From Gammaproteobacteria bacterium (GTDB lineage Bacteria; Pseudomonadota; Gammaproteobacteria; HTCC5015), in assembly GCA_028284675.1 (NCBI GenBank), contig JANQRI010000014.1:21797-85796 (forward strand): a DNA stretch of 64,000 nt. Direction: 5' to 3'. The notes beneath the pieces are model-generated. The model worked only from the letters and a program-made list of their open reading frames with translations. It searched no databases and was not told the DNA's origin. Of the stretch, positions 51,201 to 60,183 are shown piece after piece. Every line of letters starts with the position of its first letter. The first letter of the stretch is position 1. The translations under genes were made by a program, and so were the position numbers.

Positions 51201-52499
51201 TTGGATAATGTTCCCCTGGGCGCGCTGCTAGGCCTGCTGGCCGCACTAATTTTGTTATCTGCGTTTTTTTCCGGCTCTGAAACCGCACTGATGTCGATCA
51301 ACAGATACCGTCTGCGGCATCTGGCACGGGCCGGACACCGAGGTGCCATTCTGGTCAATAAGTTACTGGAGCGGCCCGATCGCCTGATCGGCCTGATCAT
51401 GATTGGCAACAATGCGGTCAATATCGCGGCGTCCATGCTAACCGCAATGATTGCATTGCGGGTGATTCCCGAACTGGGAGTGGTTTATGCCGGCCTTCTG
51501 CTAACCGTTGTGATTGTTATCTTTGCTGAAGTGACACCGAAAACTCTGGCTGCATTACGGCCTGAAATTCTCGCTTACCCGGCTGCATTTATTTACACCC
51601 CACTATTAAAATTTGCGTACATTTTCGTTGTCGGCATCAACGCAGTTGCAAATGCACTGTTAAGGCTTGTCGGAGTGACCATCGATAATGCCACGGAAAC
51701 CAGCTTAAGCCGTGAAGAATTGCATACCGTGGTTAAAGAAGCCGGCGCAATGATCCCCAAAAAACACCGCAGTATGCTGCTGAATATCCTGGAACTTGAG
51801 GAAGCATCGATCGAGGACATTATGGTACCGCGCAACGAAGTAGCGGGGATTGATTTAAACGACAGCTGGGATGAAATTATCGAACAACTCAATCATACCA
51901 ACCATACAAGACTCCCGGTATACCGTGAAAGCATCGATCACATTATCGGTATGCTGCATGTAAAACGAATCATGCGCTTAATGGTGGATGAAGAGAACTT
52001 TAACAAAGATACATTGGAACAGGCGTTAATCCCGGCTTATTTTATTCCCGAAGGCACCACGCTAATGAAGCAGTTGCTGAATTTTCAGAAACAAAAACGC
52101 CGGCTGGCGCTGGTCGTGGATGAATACGGAGACCTGCAGGGGCTGGTCACGCTTGAAGACATTCTTGAAGAGATCATCGGGGAGTTTACGACCGATGCAG
52201 TTACAAATACCAAAGATGTTTACCCGCAAGCCGACGGAAGCTATCTGATAGACGGCGGAGTACATATCCGCGATATCAATAAAGTGCTGCAATGGAATCT
52301 GCCGACAGATGGCCCCAAAACACTAAACGGTATGATACTCGAACATATGGAAATGATCCCTGAACCGGGAACCAGCCTGTTGCTTCATGATCTGCCGGTA
52401 GAAGTGATCAAAACCCGTAAAAATGCGGTCAAAATGGTGCGCATATTCCCCGGCAAGCATCGGCGCCAGCAGCAACAAGCCCATAAAGAAACCGCATAA
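51201..52499 (+). CDS. CNNM/CorB-type membrane protein with CBS and CorC_HlyC domains
   Basis: 432 residues: an N-terminal DUF21 membrane domain (about 10-180; AFFSGSETALMSINRYRLRHLARAG, NNAVNIAASMLTAMIAL), a CBS pair (about 200-340; IMVPRNEVAGIDLNDSWDEII, TRLPVYRESIDHIIGMLHVK, LVVDEYGDLQGLVTLEDILEEIIGE) and a C-terminal CorC_HlyC domain (YLIDGGVHIRDINKVLQWNL through TRKNAVKMVRIFP). Family members (YfjD/CorB, PaeA) export or regulate divalent cations such as magnesium. The start is a TTG at 51201 with GAGG further upstream. It follows the ypjD-like gene by 184 bases. Confidence 0.92.
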   Translation: MDNVPLGALLGLLAALILLSAFFSGSETALMSINRYRLRHLARAGHRGAILVNKLLERPDRLIGLIMIGNNAVNIAASMLTAMIALRVIPELGVVYAGLLLTVVIVIFAEVTPKTLAALRPEILAYPAAFIYTPLLKFAYIFVVGINAVANALLRLVGVTIDNATETSLSREELHTVVKEAGAMIPKKHRSMLLNILELEEASIEDIMVPRNEVAGIDLNDSWDEIIEQLNHTNHTRLPVYRESIDHIIGMLHVKRIMRLMVDEENFNKDTLEQALIPAYFIPEGTTLMKQLLNFQKQKRRLALVVDEYGDLQGLVTLEDILEEIIGEFTTDAVTNTKDVYPQADGSYLIDGGVHIRDINKVLQWNLPTDGPKTLNGMILEHMEMIPEPGTSLLLHDLPVEVIKTRKNAVKMVRIFPGKHRRQQQQAHKETA

Positions 52500-52538
52500 C
52501 AATATCCTTTCCCGAACACGCTATCTCTCAATAATCCC

Positions 52539-53894
52539 GTGGCCAAACCTAAAATCGAATACCAATGTAAGGCATGCGGCGCAATAACGTTCCAATGGGC
52601 CGGACAGTGCGGTGAATGTAAGGCATGGAACACATTAGAGGAAATAAAACGTATAAAAACAGGCCCCAGGCAACGCAGCCAGGGCCTGGTTACGAATAGC
52701 GAAGTGATCCGGCTTAGCGAGGTCAGCGCCAAACAGGCGCCCCGCATTCAAACTACTATCGGTGAACTGGACAGAGTGCTGGGCGGAGGCCTGGTACAAG
52801 GCTCGGTGGTATTGATCGGCGGCGACCCGGGCATCGGTAAATCCACCCTGTTATTGCAAACACTGGCAAAGCTTAGCGACAAAATGAACTGCCTGTATGT
52901 CACCGGGGAAGAGTCTCTACAGCAGGTTTCCTTACGCGCAGGCCGCCTGCAACTGGATGTGCCGGACCTACAAATGGTGACCGAAACCTGTGTAGAACGT
53001 ATCATCGAAATCGCCGCAAAAAGTGCACCCAAAGTCATTGTTATCGACTCTATTCAAACCATGTATACCGAAGAGCTGGGCTCTATGCCGGGTTCAGTCG
53101 CACAGGTACGTGAAACCGCTGCGCAACTGCTGCGTTACGCGAAACAAACCGACACCACTTTGCTGCTCGTCGGCCATGTAACCAAAGAAGGCGTGCTCGC
53201 GGGCCCCAGAGTGCTGGAGCATATGGTCGATACCGTGCTGTACTTTGAAGGTGATTCAGGTGAGCGCTACCGGCTGATACGCGCGGTAAAAAACCGTTTC
53301 GGTGCGGTTAATGAGTTGGGGGTTTTTGCGATGCTGGAGCACGGCCTGAAACCGGTCAGCAACCCATCGGCAATCTTTTTATCCCGCCATGAAGAACCGG
53401 TACCCGGCAGCATTATCGGTGTCAGCCGTGAAGGCACACGCCCGATGTTAATCGAGGTGCAGGCACTGGTCGACGAGACCCATCTGTCAAACCCACGGCG
53501 TGTGACCCTCGGGCTGGAACAAAACCGCCTCGCGCTACTGTTGGCGGTTATGCATCGTCATGCCGGACTGACCCTGCATGATCAGGATGTATTCGTCAAT
53601 ATTGTCGGTGGCATCAAAGTCACTGAAACCGCTGCAGATCTGGCTGTTATGCTTGCGATACTATCCAGTTTTCGCAACCGACCGTTAAGCCATGATTTGA
53701 TTGCGTTCGGCGAAATCGGTCTGGCCGGGGAAATACGCCCCGTACCGAACGGTCAGGAGCGATTACAGGAAGCGGCAAAGCATGGGTTTAAAACCGCCAT
53801 TATACCCGCAGCCAACCGCCCGAAGAGTAATCACATCGAGGGTATGAAAATAGTCCCGATACAATGGGTAAAGAATGTGCTGGACCTTTGTTAA
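52539..53894 (+). CDS. radA: DNA repair protein RadA
   Basis: 451 residues starting with a GTG at 52539. An N-terminal zinc finger (YQCKACGAITFQWAGQCGECKAW, C4 type) is followed by a RecA-like ATPase (Walker A GGDPGIGKST; Walker B-like KVIVIDSIQTMY), the RadA-specific KNRFG motif (RAVKNRFGAVNELGVF) and a C-terminal Lon-like domain (NIVGGIKVTETAADLAVMLAI, IAFGEIGLAGEIRPV). It drives branch migration of recombination intermediates. It sits 39 bases downstream of the CNNM gene. Confidence 0.97.
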   Translation: MAKPKIEYQCKACGAITFQWAGQCGECKAWNTLEEIKRIKTGPRQRSQGLVTNSEVIRLSEVSAKQAPRIQTTIGELDRVLGGGLVQGSVVLIGGDPGIGKSTLLLQTLAKLSDKMNCLYVTGEESLQQVSLRAGRLQLDVPDLQMVTETCVERIIEIAAKSAPKVIVIDSIQTMYTEELGSMPGSVAQVRETAAQLLRYAKQTDTTLLLVGHVTKEGVLAGPRVLEHMVDTVLYFEGDSGERYRLIRAVKNRFGAVNELGVFAMLEHGLKPVSNPSAIFLSRHEEPVPGSIIGVSREGTRPMLIEVQALVDETHLSNPRRVTLGLEQNRLALLLAVMHRHAGLTLHDQDVFVNIVGGIKVTETAADLAVMLAILSSFRNRPLSHDLIAFGEIGLAGEIRPVPNGQERLQEAAKHGFKTAIIPAANRPKSNHIEGMKIVPIQWVKNVLDLC

Positions 53895-53971
53895 AATCCG
53901 TTTATCATGCGCCGGATATATCCGAGCCGGCAACTACTCGGGACCACGACATAAAACCCGGAGGCTGAGCA

Positions 53972-54226
53972 ATGGCCAAACAAAACGCTGACTCCTTCGA
54001 GAAAAGCCTGCAAACACTGGAATCGTTGGTCGACAAACTCGAACAGGGTGAACTGACGCTGGAAGAGTCGCTAAAACAGTTTGAACAAGGGGTTAAACTG
54101 ACACGGCGCTGCCAGTCGGCACTTGATAACGCAGAGCAAAAAGTGGAAGTATTACTAAAAAAAACTGAAACCGGCAGCCCGGAAAAATTCTCCGGCCAGG
54201 ACGATACCCCCGGGAAAGCAGGCTGA
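53972..54226 (+). CDS. xseB: Exodeoxyribonuclease VII small subunit
   Basis: 84 residues, normal for XseB (about 80). SFEKSLQTLESLVDKLEQGELTLEESLKQFEQGVKLTRRCQSALDNAEQKV is the full XseB helical hairpin signature. It binds XseA to form exonuclease VII. A GGAGG site precedes the ATG. It begins the common xseB-ispA-dxs cluster. Confidence 0.97.
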   Translation: MAKQNADSFEKSLQTLESLVDKLEQGELTLEESLKQFEQGVKLTRRCQSALDNAEQKVEVLLKKTETGSPEKFSGQDDTPGKAG

Positions 54227-54271
54227 GAGATACCAATGTAATCCGGGCCAAGCCCTGGGGGAAAAGCATAA

Positions 54272-55192
54272 ATGAAAGAAGCTATCGAATTGACCGCTGA
54301 AGAGGCTTTCCAGCAACAACTGCAATCCCTGCAGATCGAGGTCAATAACGCACTGGACCGTGTCTTACCCGCCGAGAATCGCGAACCGCAACGTTTGCAT
54401 GAGGCAATGCGCTATGCGGTTATGGCCGGCGGCAAACGGGTACGGCCGATCCTGGCTTATGCCACCGGCATGGCTTTGGATATTCCGGTGACACACCTTC
54501 ATGGTATCGCCTGCGCACTGGAGTTGATTCATACATATTCCCTGATTCACGATGATTTGCCGGCGATGGATAATGATGACCTGCGCCGGGGTCGCCCGAC
54601 CTGCCATAAAGCCTACGATGAGGCGACTGCAATTCTGGCCGGAGATGCATTGCAGGCCCTCGCATTCGAAGTGCTGATCAGTGAATCCGCACAAACCAGC
54701 TCAGACAAACAACTGGTGCAAATGGTAAGCACGCTGACTCTGGCTGCCGGTCATGCCGGCATGGCCGGCGGCCAGGCAATCGACCTGGCTGCGGTCAACC
54801 GACAGTTAAGCCTGGACGAACTGCAGCATATGCATCGACTCAAAACCGGTGCGCTCATTGAGGCGAGTGTGCTATTGCCTGCATTGAGCTCCGGCAAAAC
54901 CAGCGAGGCGGGCCGGGAGCAGTTAAAACAGTTCGCCTGGCATATCGGTCTGGCTTTCCAGATCCAGGACGATATTCTGGACGTAACAGGTGATACGGAA
55001 ACACTGGGTAAAACACAGGGCGCCGATATAGCATTGAACAAACCGACTTACCCCAGCCTGCTTGGCCTTGACGGTGCCAGACAGAAGTTAAAAGACACGC
55101 ATAAGGCCGCGATTGAGGCATTGCAGGAATTCGATCATAAAGCGGACCTGCTCCGGCAAATCGCCGACTATATAGTAGCCCGTACTTACTAG
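54272..55192 (+). CDS. ispA: Farnesyl diphosphate synthase (geranyltranstransferase)
   Basis: A 306-residue trans-prenyltransferase. The two aspartate-rich motifs are LIHDDLPAMDNDDLRRGRPT (DDxxD, FARM) and FQIQDDILDVTGD (SARM), with GGKRVRPIL near the N-terminus. It condenses IPP with DMAPP and GPP to make farnesyl diphosphate, precursor of undecaprenyl phosphate and ubiquinone; undecaprenyl phosphate is also the carrier for the EPS locus. Its TAG stop is shared with the left end of the inverted-repeat element copy 2. It lies between xseB (46 bases) and dxs. Confidence 0.97.
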   Translation: MKEAIELTAEEAFQQQLQSLQIEVNNALDRVLPAENREPQRLHEAMRYAVMAGGKRVRPILAYATGMALDIPVTHLHGIACALELIHTYSLIHDDLPAMDNDDLRRGRPTCHKAYDEATAILAGDALQALAFEVLISESAQTSSDKQLVQMVSTLTLAAGHAGMAGGQAIDLAAVNRQLSLDELQHMHRLKTGALIEASVLLPALSSGKTSEAGREQLKQFAWHIGLAFQIQDDILDVTGDTETLGKTQGADIALNKPTYPSLLGLDGARQKLKDTHKAAIEALQEFDHKADLLRQIADYIVARTY

Positions 55193-55344
55193 AACCTATC
55201 TCAAAATTGCTGTGCTTGCTAATACGTCGTTAAAAACGCTCTCAAAATGTGGGGCGCCATTGGTGCAGACTCCGTGTAAACTGCGCTTTCTCGATCATTT
55301 TTGCCTCGCCTTAGCAGCGCTCGCTAATTTTGAGATAGGTTCTA
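55190..55344. repeat. Small inverted-repeat element (MITE-like), copy 2
   Basis: A 155-base element with perfect 19-base terminal inverted repeats TAGAACCTATCTCAAAATT / AATTTTGAGATAGGTTCTA. The inside, read in reverse complement, matches copy 1 (AGCGAGCGC, GCGAGGCAAAA, GAGAAAGCGCAGTTTA, AACGACGTATTAGCAAGC). The left TAG is the stop codon of ispA. A plus-strand frame over it (55212-55403) is not a real gene. Outside bases give CTAG at both ends. Confidence 0.9.
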
Positions 55345-55412
55345 GGGCCTGCTTGCACACTCTTGTCATCAACCGCTTTCGCTTGGAGCGCCAGATTGGT
55401 TAGAATACCACG

Positions 55413-57317
55413 ATGAGTAAACGACAGCCCTATCCGCTTTTGGACAAAATTCATGTACCTGCCGATCTGCGCAAGTTGCGCGAAGATCAGCTATTGTCGC
55501 TATCCGAGGAACTACGTGATTTTGTGATCACATCGGTGGCCGCATCCAGCGGACATTTCGGTGCAAATCTCGGCACCATAGAGCTGACCGTTGCATTGCA
55601 CTACGAATTTAACACCCCTTACGACCGCTTGGTATGGGATGTCGGCCATCAGGCCTACCCGCATAAAATTCTGACCGGCCGGCGTGAAAACATACAATCG
55701 ATCCGTAAACACGGTGGACTATCGCCCTTCCCGAAACGCGATGAGAGCGATTACGACTGCTTTGGCGTAGGCCATTCAAGCACTTCAATCAGCGCAGCAC
55801 TGGGCATGGCAAAAGCCAGCCAGCTGAAGAACGAAAACCGTCGCTGTGTCGCGATTATCGGTGACGGCGCCATGACTGCAGGCATGGCGTTCGAAGCATT
55901 GAATAACGGCGGCGACCTGGGAACCGACCTGCTGGTGATCCTGAACGATAACGAAATGTCAATTTCGCCCAATGTCGGCGCATTGAACAAATATATGGCA
56001 CGGGTACTATCCGGCAAACTCTATTCCAGCATGCGTGAAAGCGGTAAAAAAATGCTCGGCACAATGCCGGGCCCGATGAAAGAGATCGCACGACGCGCGG
56101 AAGAACACGTAAAAGGCATGGTCTCACCCGGAACACTGTTTGAAGAACTTGGATTTCAGTATTTCGGCCCGGTAGACGGACACGACGTGCTGGAATTAAG
56201 CCGAATATTGCGTAATTTGAAAGACTTAAAAGGTCCGCGCCTGCTGCATATCATCACCACCAAAGGCAAAGGTTACGCACCGGCCGAAGAAAACCAGGTC
56301 AAATATCATGCAGTCAGTGTGTTCGACCCGAATAAAGGGATGCAATCCGGCAAATCCGGCGGGGGCCCAACCTATACGCAGGTGTTCGGCCAGTGGCTAT
56401 GCGATATGGCTGCCAAAGATGAGCGCCTGGTCGGCATTACACCGGCGATGCGCGAAGGCTCGGGTCTGGTTGAATTCGAACAACGATATCCGGACCGCTA
56501 TATTGATGTCGGTATTGCCGAACAGCACTCGGTGACGCTCGCGGCCGGCTTGGCCTGTGAAGGGCTTAAACCGGTGGTCGCTATCTACTCCACATTTCTG
56601 CAACGTGGCTATGATCAGCTGGTACATGATGTGGTGCTGCAGGGCCTGCCGGTATTATTCGCTATTGACCGGGCCGGCCTCGTCGGTGCCGACGGTCCGA
56701 CACACGCAGGCAGTTTTGATTACAGCTACATGCGCTGCCTGCCCAACACATTGATTATGGCGCCGGCAGATGAAAACGAATGCCGGCAAATGCTGACCAC
56801 CGGCTTCCTGCATGACGGCCCGGCTGCGGTACGCTATCCACGCGGCAAAGGCCCCGGGAACGAAATTGATATGGAATTAACACCACTACCGGTCGGTAAA
56901 GCGGAAATAAAACATCGCGGCCACAGCACCGCAATACTGGCTTTTGGCTCGATGGTTGAACCGGCACTGGAACTGGCAAAACGCCTGGATGCAACCCTGG
57001 TGAATATGCGGTTTATTAAACCGCTGGATGAAGCCCTGATTCTTGAGCTCACAAGTAGCCATGACCGTTTCATTACGGTAGAAGAAAACAGTGTAGCCGG
57101 CGGCGCCGGCAGTGCAATCAACGAATTCCTGGCCACAAAAGAGGTCATGATACCGGTATTGAATATCGGCTTGCCCGATCGCTTTGTGCAGCACGGCTCA
57201 CGTGAGGACACATTAAAAGATGCAGGTCTGGATACGGTCGGTCTGCAAAACCAAATCACCACATGGCTGGACAGCCATGATTGCCAAGCGGTCAAAACTA
57301 AGCTAATATCCCAGTAA
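55413..57317 (+). CDS. dxs: 1-deoxy-D-xylulose-5-phosphate synthase
   Basis: A 634-residue thiamine-diphosphate enzyme of normal length. Motifs: VWDVGHQAYPHKILTGRR (catalytic H region), SISAALGMAKA, the TPP motif GDGAMTAGMAFEALNNGG...LNDNEMSIS, then the C-terminal transketolase part with DVGIAEQHSVTLAAGLACEG and DRAGLVGADGPTHAG. It makes DXP from pyruvate and glyceraldehyde-3-phosphate, feeding isoprenoid, thiamine and pyridoxal synthesis. It follows ispA but is separated by the repeat element; in this cluster the genes are usually co-transcribed, so the element may uncouple them. Confidence 0.97.
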   Translation: MSKRQPYPLLDKIHVPADLRKLREDQLLSLSEELRDFVITSVAASSGHFGANLGTIELTVALHYEFNTPYDRLVWDVGHQAYPHKILTGRRENIQSIRKHGGLSPFPKRDESDYDCFGVGHSSTSISAALGMAKASQLKNENRRCVAIIGDGAMTAGMAFEALNNGGDLGTDLLVILNDNEMSISPNVGALNKYMARVLSGKLYSSMRESGKKMLGTMPGPMKEIARRAEEHVKGMVSPGTLFEELGFQYFGPVDGHDVLELSRILRNLKDLKGPRLLHIITTKGKGYAPAEENQVKYHAVSVFDPNKGMQSGKSGGGPTYTQVFGQWLCDMAAKDERLVGITPAMREGSGLVEFEQRYPDRYIDVGIAEQHSVTLAAGLACEGLKPVVAIYSTFLQRGYDQLVHDVVLQGLPVLFAIDRAGLVGADGPTHAGSFDYSYMRCLPNTLIMAPADENECRQMLTTGFLHDGPAAVRYPRGKGPGNEIDMELTPLPVGKAEIKHRGHSTAILAFGSMVEPALELAKRLDATLVNMRFIKPLDEALILELTSSHDRFITVEENSVAGGAGSAINEFLATKEVMIPVLNIGLPDRFVQHGSREDTLKDAGLDTVGLQNQITTWLDSHDCQAVKTKLISQ

Positions 57318-57419
57318 ATTACTCGGAATTAGCTAAAAGCTTGTTTTTCCTCCAAAATTGAACACAAATACCACTACCAGGTTAAATATACGACCGGCCT
57401 GACACGCCGGTAACAGATC

Positions 57420-58280
57420 ATGAAATCACCCAGCAAGAAACCGATGAATAAAGTTGCGCAATTGGCGGACTGCGCATCCGAAAACATTCCCGATGTACAG
57501 GGCAGCGCCGATGCACGGCGTCTGGCCATCAACCGGGTCGGCATCAAAGATATCCGTCACCCGGTCCTGGTCAAAGACCGTAGCAGCGGCGTGCAACATA
57601 CCATCGCCCGCTTCAATATGTATGTGCATCTGCCTCAGGACTTTAAAGGCACGCATATGTCACGGTTCGTTGATATCCTGAACCGGCATGAGCGCGAGAT
57701 ATCAGTCGAGTCTTTCAAAGACATGCTGTACGAAATGGTTAAAATGCTCGAGGCCAAAGCCGGTGTTATCGAAATGACATTCCCTTATTTCGTGAATAAA
57801 TCAGCGCCGGTCAGCGGTGTTGAGAGCCTGATGGACTATGAAGTGACATTTATCGGTGAAATTGAAAATCAGGCGATAAAAACACAGATTAAAGTTGAGG
57901 TTCCGGTGACCAGCCTGTGCCCCTGCTCGAAAAAAATATCCGACTATGGCGCGCACAATCAGCGTTCACATGTAACCGTAACCGTACTTGCAAACAAATT
58001 TATCTGGATTGAAGAACTGATTGATACCGTCGAAAAAACCGCATCCTGCGAACTGTACGGTCTGTTGAAACGGCCTGATGAGAAATATGTTACCGAAAAA
58101 GCCTACGACAACCCAAAATTCGTCGAAGACATGGTGCGGGATGTTGCAACCGAGTTTAACAAGGATGACCGTATCCGCAGCTATACAGTCGAGTCAGAAA
58201 ACTTCGAGTCGATTCACAACCATTCAGCTTACGCATTAATCGAGTTCGACAAAGACAAAAAGCCCAAGAGTAACGCTTAA
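57420..58280 (+). CDS. folE2: GTP cyclohydrolase FolE2 (type IB)
   Basis: A 286-residue FolE2. ADARRLAINRVGIKDIRHPV at the N-terminus, THMSRFVDIL, and the metal/active-site cysteine region SLCPCSKKISDYGAHNQRSHVTV (catalytic C, H) with ENFESIHNHSAYALIE at the end define the family. It converts GTP to dihydroneopterin triphosphate, the first step of folate and queuosine precursor synthesis, and can use metals other than zinc. It ends overlapping by four bases with the convergent lipoprotein gene. No zinc-responsive operator was recognised. Confidence 0.96.
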   Translation: MKSPSKKPMNKVAQLADCASENIPDVQGSADARRLAINRVGIKDIRHPVLVKDRSSGVQHTIARFNMYVHLPQDFKGTHMSRFVDILNRHEREISVESFKDMLYEMVKMLEAKAGVIEMTFPYFVNKSAPVSGVESLMDYEVTFIGEIENQAIKTQIKVEVPVTSLCPCSKKISDYGAHNQRSHVTVTVLANKFIWIEELIDTVEKTASCELYGLLKRPDEKYVTEKAYDNPKFVEDMVRDVATEFNKDDRIRSYTVESENFESIHNHSAYALIEFDKDKKPKSNA

Positions 58281-58594
58281 CTGTCTTCGTCATCTTCCGC
58301 TGTTTTATCGCGATCGGTTTTCTTCGGGGTGGGCTTTAATGCACCGAGTAATGATGGCGGACGTATTAGCTGATTTAAATCATATTTACGATCCAGCTTA
58401 GCGGGCAAATCCGGAACGGCAAATGTGTTATCACTTTTCGGCGCACTCGTGCCTTTAGGGTAAACAACCGGTTTGCTTAAGCGGCTTTGCATATACTCCA
58501 AAGACTCAGGATCCTTGATTTCACCGGAAGAACCACAGCCCAATAATGCCACTGCAGCCAAACATAAAAAAAACGATTTCAATATTGCGTTCAT
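58277..58594 (-). CDS. Short BamC-like lipoprotein
   Basis: About 105 residues from ATG 58594 (MNAILKSFFLCLAAVALLGC); the lipobox is ALLGC, so the mature protein starts at the cysteine. Following it, DPESLEYMQSRLSKPVVYPKG and NTFAVPDLP resemble the N-terminal unstructured part of BamC that lies on BamD. Typical BamC is about 340 residues; the two helix-grip domains are missing, and the protein ends in a charged tail. It follows dapA on the same strand, as bamC does in E. coli. It might be a minimal BamC or only a lipoprotein with similar N-terminus. Confidence 0.75.
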   Translation of the reverse strand: MNAILKSFFLCLAAVALLGCGSSGEIKDPESLEYMQSRLSKPVVYPKGTSAPKSDNTFAVPDLPAKLDRKYDLNQLIRPPSLLGALKPTPKKTDRDKTAEDDEDS

Positions 58595-58655
58595 TGCAGA
58601 ATTAACCACCCGCTTATTTATAAAACCCATTCCTCAACACTGAGATAATACTGAC

Positions 58656-59531
58656 TCAAACAAGTTCCGCCTGCTTAAGCGCATTCCGCACAATACCGTG
58701 GTACTGTGCAGATAAAAAGGTCAGTGGCAACCGTATACCTTCCTGCATTAGCCCCATTTCATACAACGCCCATTTCACCGGAATCGGGTTGGCTTCAACA
58801 AATAAATCACGATGCAGTGCTTCCAGCGGTTTATTGATGGATGCCGCCTCATCAGCCCGGCCCTCCAGGCACGCCTGACAAAGCGCATGCATTGCGGCCG
58901 GCGCCACATTGGCTGTTACTGAAATCACGCCCTTACCACCCGCCAGCATACAGGCCATCGCGGTCTCGTCATCACCGGAATACACTGCGAATTCTGCCGG
59001 ACATAAGCGGATAATTTCTTCGGTCCGTGCGATATCGCCGGTGGCTTCTTTAATGCCGACAATATTCGGTAATGCCGCCAAACGCGCGACGGTATCGGGC
59101 AATAAATCCACTGCTGTCCGCCCCGGCACATTATAGAGAATTTGGGGAATATCAACCGCTTCGGCAACGGTTTTATGATGCAAATACAAACCTTCCTGGG
59201 TCGGCTTGTTGTAATACGGTGTCACCAGCAAACAGGCATCCGCACCGGCAAGCTTGGCCTGCTGGGTCAAATCAACGGCTTCCTTGGTCGCATTCGCACC
59301 GGTGCCGGCAATCAGTGGAACCCGGCCGCCAACCTGCTTGGCGATAAACCGTAACAAATCGGCATGTTCATCAAAGTCCAGTGTTGCAGACTCACCGGTC
59401 GTACCGACCGCAACGATCGCATCGGTACCCTGCTCGCAGTGAAAATCAATCAGGCGGGTCAATGCATCATGATCGACGCCACCGTCGGGAAACATGGGAG
59501 TGACTAAAGCCACCATACTGCCTTGAAACAT
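58656..59531 (-). CDS. dapA: 4-hydroxy-tetrahydrodipicolinate synthase
   Basis: 291 residues from ATG 59531 (MFQGSMVALVTPMFPDGGVD), the typical DapA start; the frame extends 47 codons upstream without family similarity. TTGESATLDFDEH, PYYNKPTQEGLYLHH (catalytic tyrosine) and NIVGIKEATGDIAR (Schiff-base lysine) are conserved. It condenses pyruvate with aspartate semialdehyde in the lysine/diaminopimelate pathway. It is followed by the BamC-like lipoprotein and is divergent from bcp. Confidence 0.96.
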   Translation of the reverse strand: MFQGSMVALVTPMFPDGGVDHDALTRLIDFHCEQGTDAIVAVGTTGESATLDFDEHADLLRFIAKQVGGRVPLIAGTGANATKEAVDLTQQAKLAGADACLLVTPYYNKPTQEGLYLHHKTVAEAVDIPQILYNVPGRTAVDLLPDTVARLAALPNIVGIKEATGDIARTEEIIRLCPAEFAVYSGDDETAMACMLAGGKGVISVTANVAPAAMHALCQACLEGRADEAASINKPLEALHRDLFVEANPIPVKWALYEMGLMQEGIRLPLTFLSAQYHGIVRNALKQAELV

Positions 59532-59708
59532 GAGTTTTGCCTCTCTGCCGGAAGGCGGCATGTTACTGATACTACCGCTGCTTGACAAGCATGCGACCCT
59601 AAACAAGCCGTAATACAGGCCGATACCACTTAATGGTAACACGGTTAACAGCGCCGGCCCGGGCGTGTACACTGTGGCTAATTGATCACTTTGGAGGAGT
59701 TAAAACCC

Positions 59709-60179
59709 ATGCCTAAAGCGGCCATCGGCAAGCCCATCCCCGCATTCAAACTGGAAGCAACCGGCGAGATCAAAATCAGCCAGCAGGACCTGAAAGGAAA
59801 AAACACCGTATTGTATTTTTACCCCAAAGACAACACTCCGGGCTGTACCCGGGAAGGACAGGACTTCCGGGATAGCTACAAAAAATTCCAGAAACTCGAT
59901 ACACAGATATTCGGTGTTTCCCGTGACAGCCTGCGTACCCATTGTAATTTTAAAGACAAGCATGAGTTTCCATTCGAATTAATCACCGACCCGGATGAAA
60001 AACTCTGCAATATTTTCGACGTAATAAAACTTAAAAACATGTATGGTAAAAAATTTCAGGGCATCGAACGCAGCACGTTTCTGATTGATAAAAAAGGCGT
60101 ATTGCGCCAGGAATGGCGCAAAGTAAAAGTCGACGGACATGTAGATGAAGTACTGACTGCAGTGAAAAATCTCAAATAA
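59709..60179 (+). CDS. bcp: Thioredoxin-dependent peroxiredoxin (Bcp/PrxQ type)
   Basis: 156 residues from ATG 59709, with GGAGGAG upstream. The peroxidatic cysteine C46 lies in FYPKDNTPGCTREGQDFRD. The cysteine five residues later found in E. coli Bcp is replaced; instead C79 (SLRTHCNFKDKH) is at the position of the resolving cysteine seen in Xylella-type PrxQ, and C100 is extra. It reduces hydrogen and organic peroxides in the cytoplasm using thioredoxin. It lies 4 bases before phoH, probably one transcript. Confidence 0.94.
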   Translation: MPKAAIGKPIPAFKLEATGEIKISQQDLKGKNTVLYFYPKDNTPGCTREGQDFRDSYKKFQKLDTQIFGVSRDSLRTHCNFKDKHEFPFELITDPDEKLCNIFDVIKLKNMYGKKFQGIERSTFLIDKKGVLRQEWRKVKVDGHVDEVLTAVKNLK

Positions 60180-60183
60180 GCCG

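Noticed and set aside
55212..55403. 63-codon plus-strand ORF after ispA
   Set aside because: It is read through the inverted-repeat element; its peptide is a by-product of the repeat sequence and has no ribosome site.
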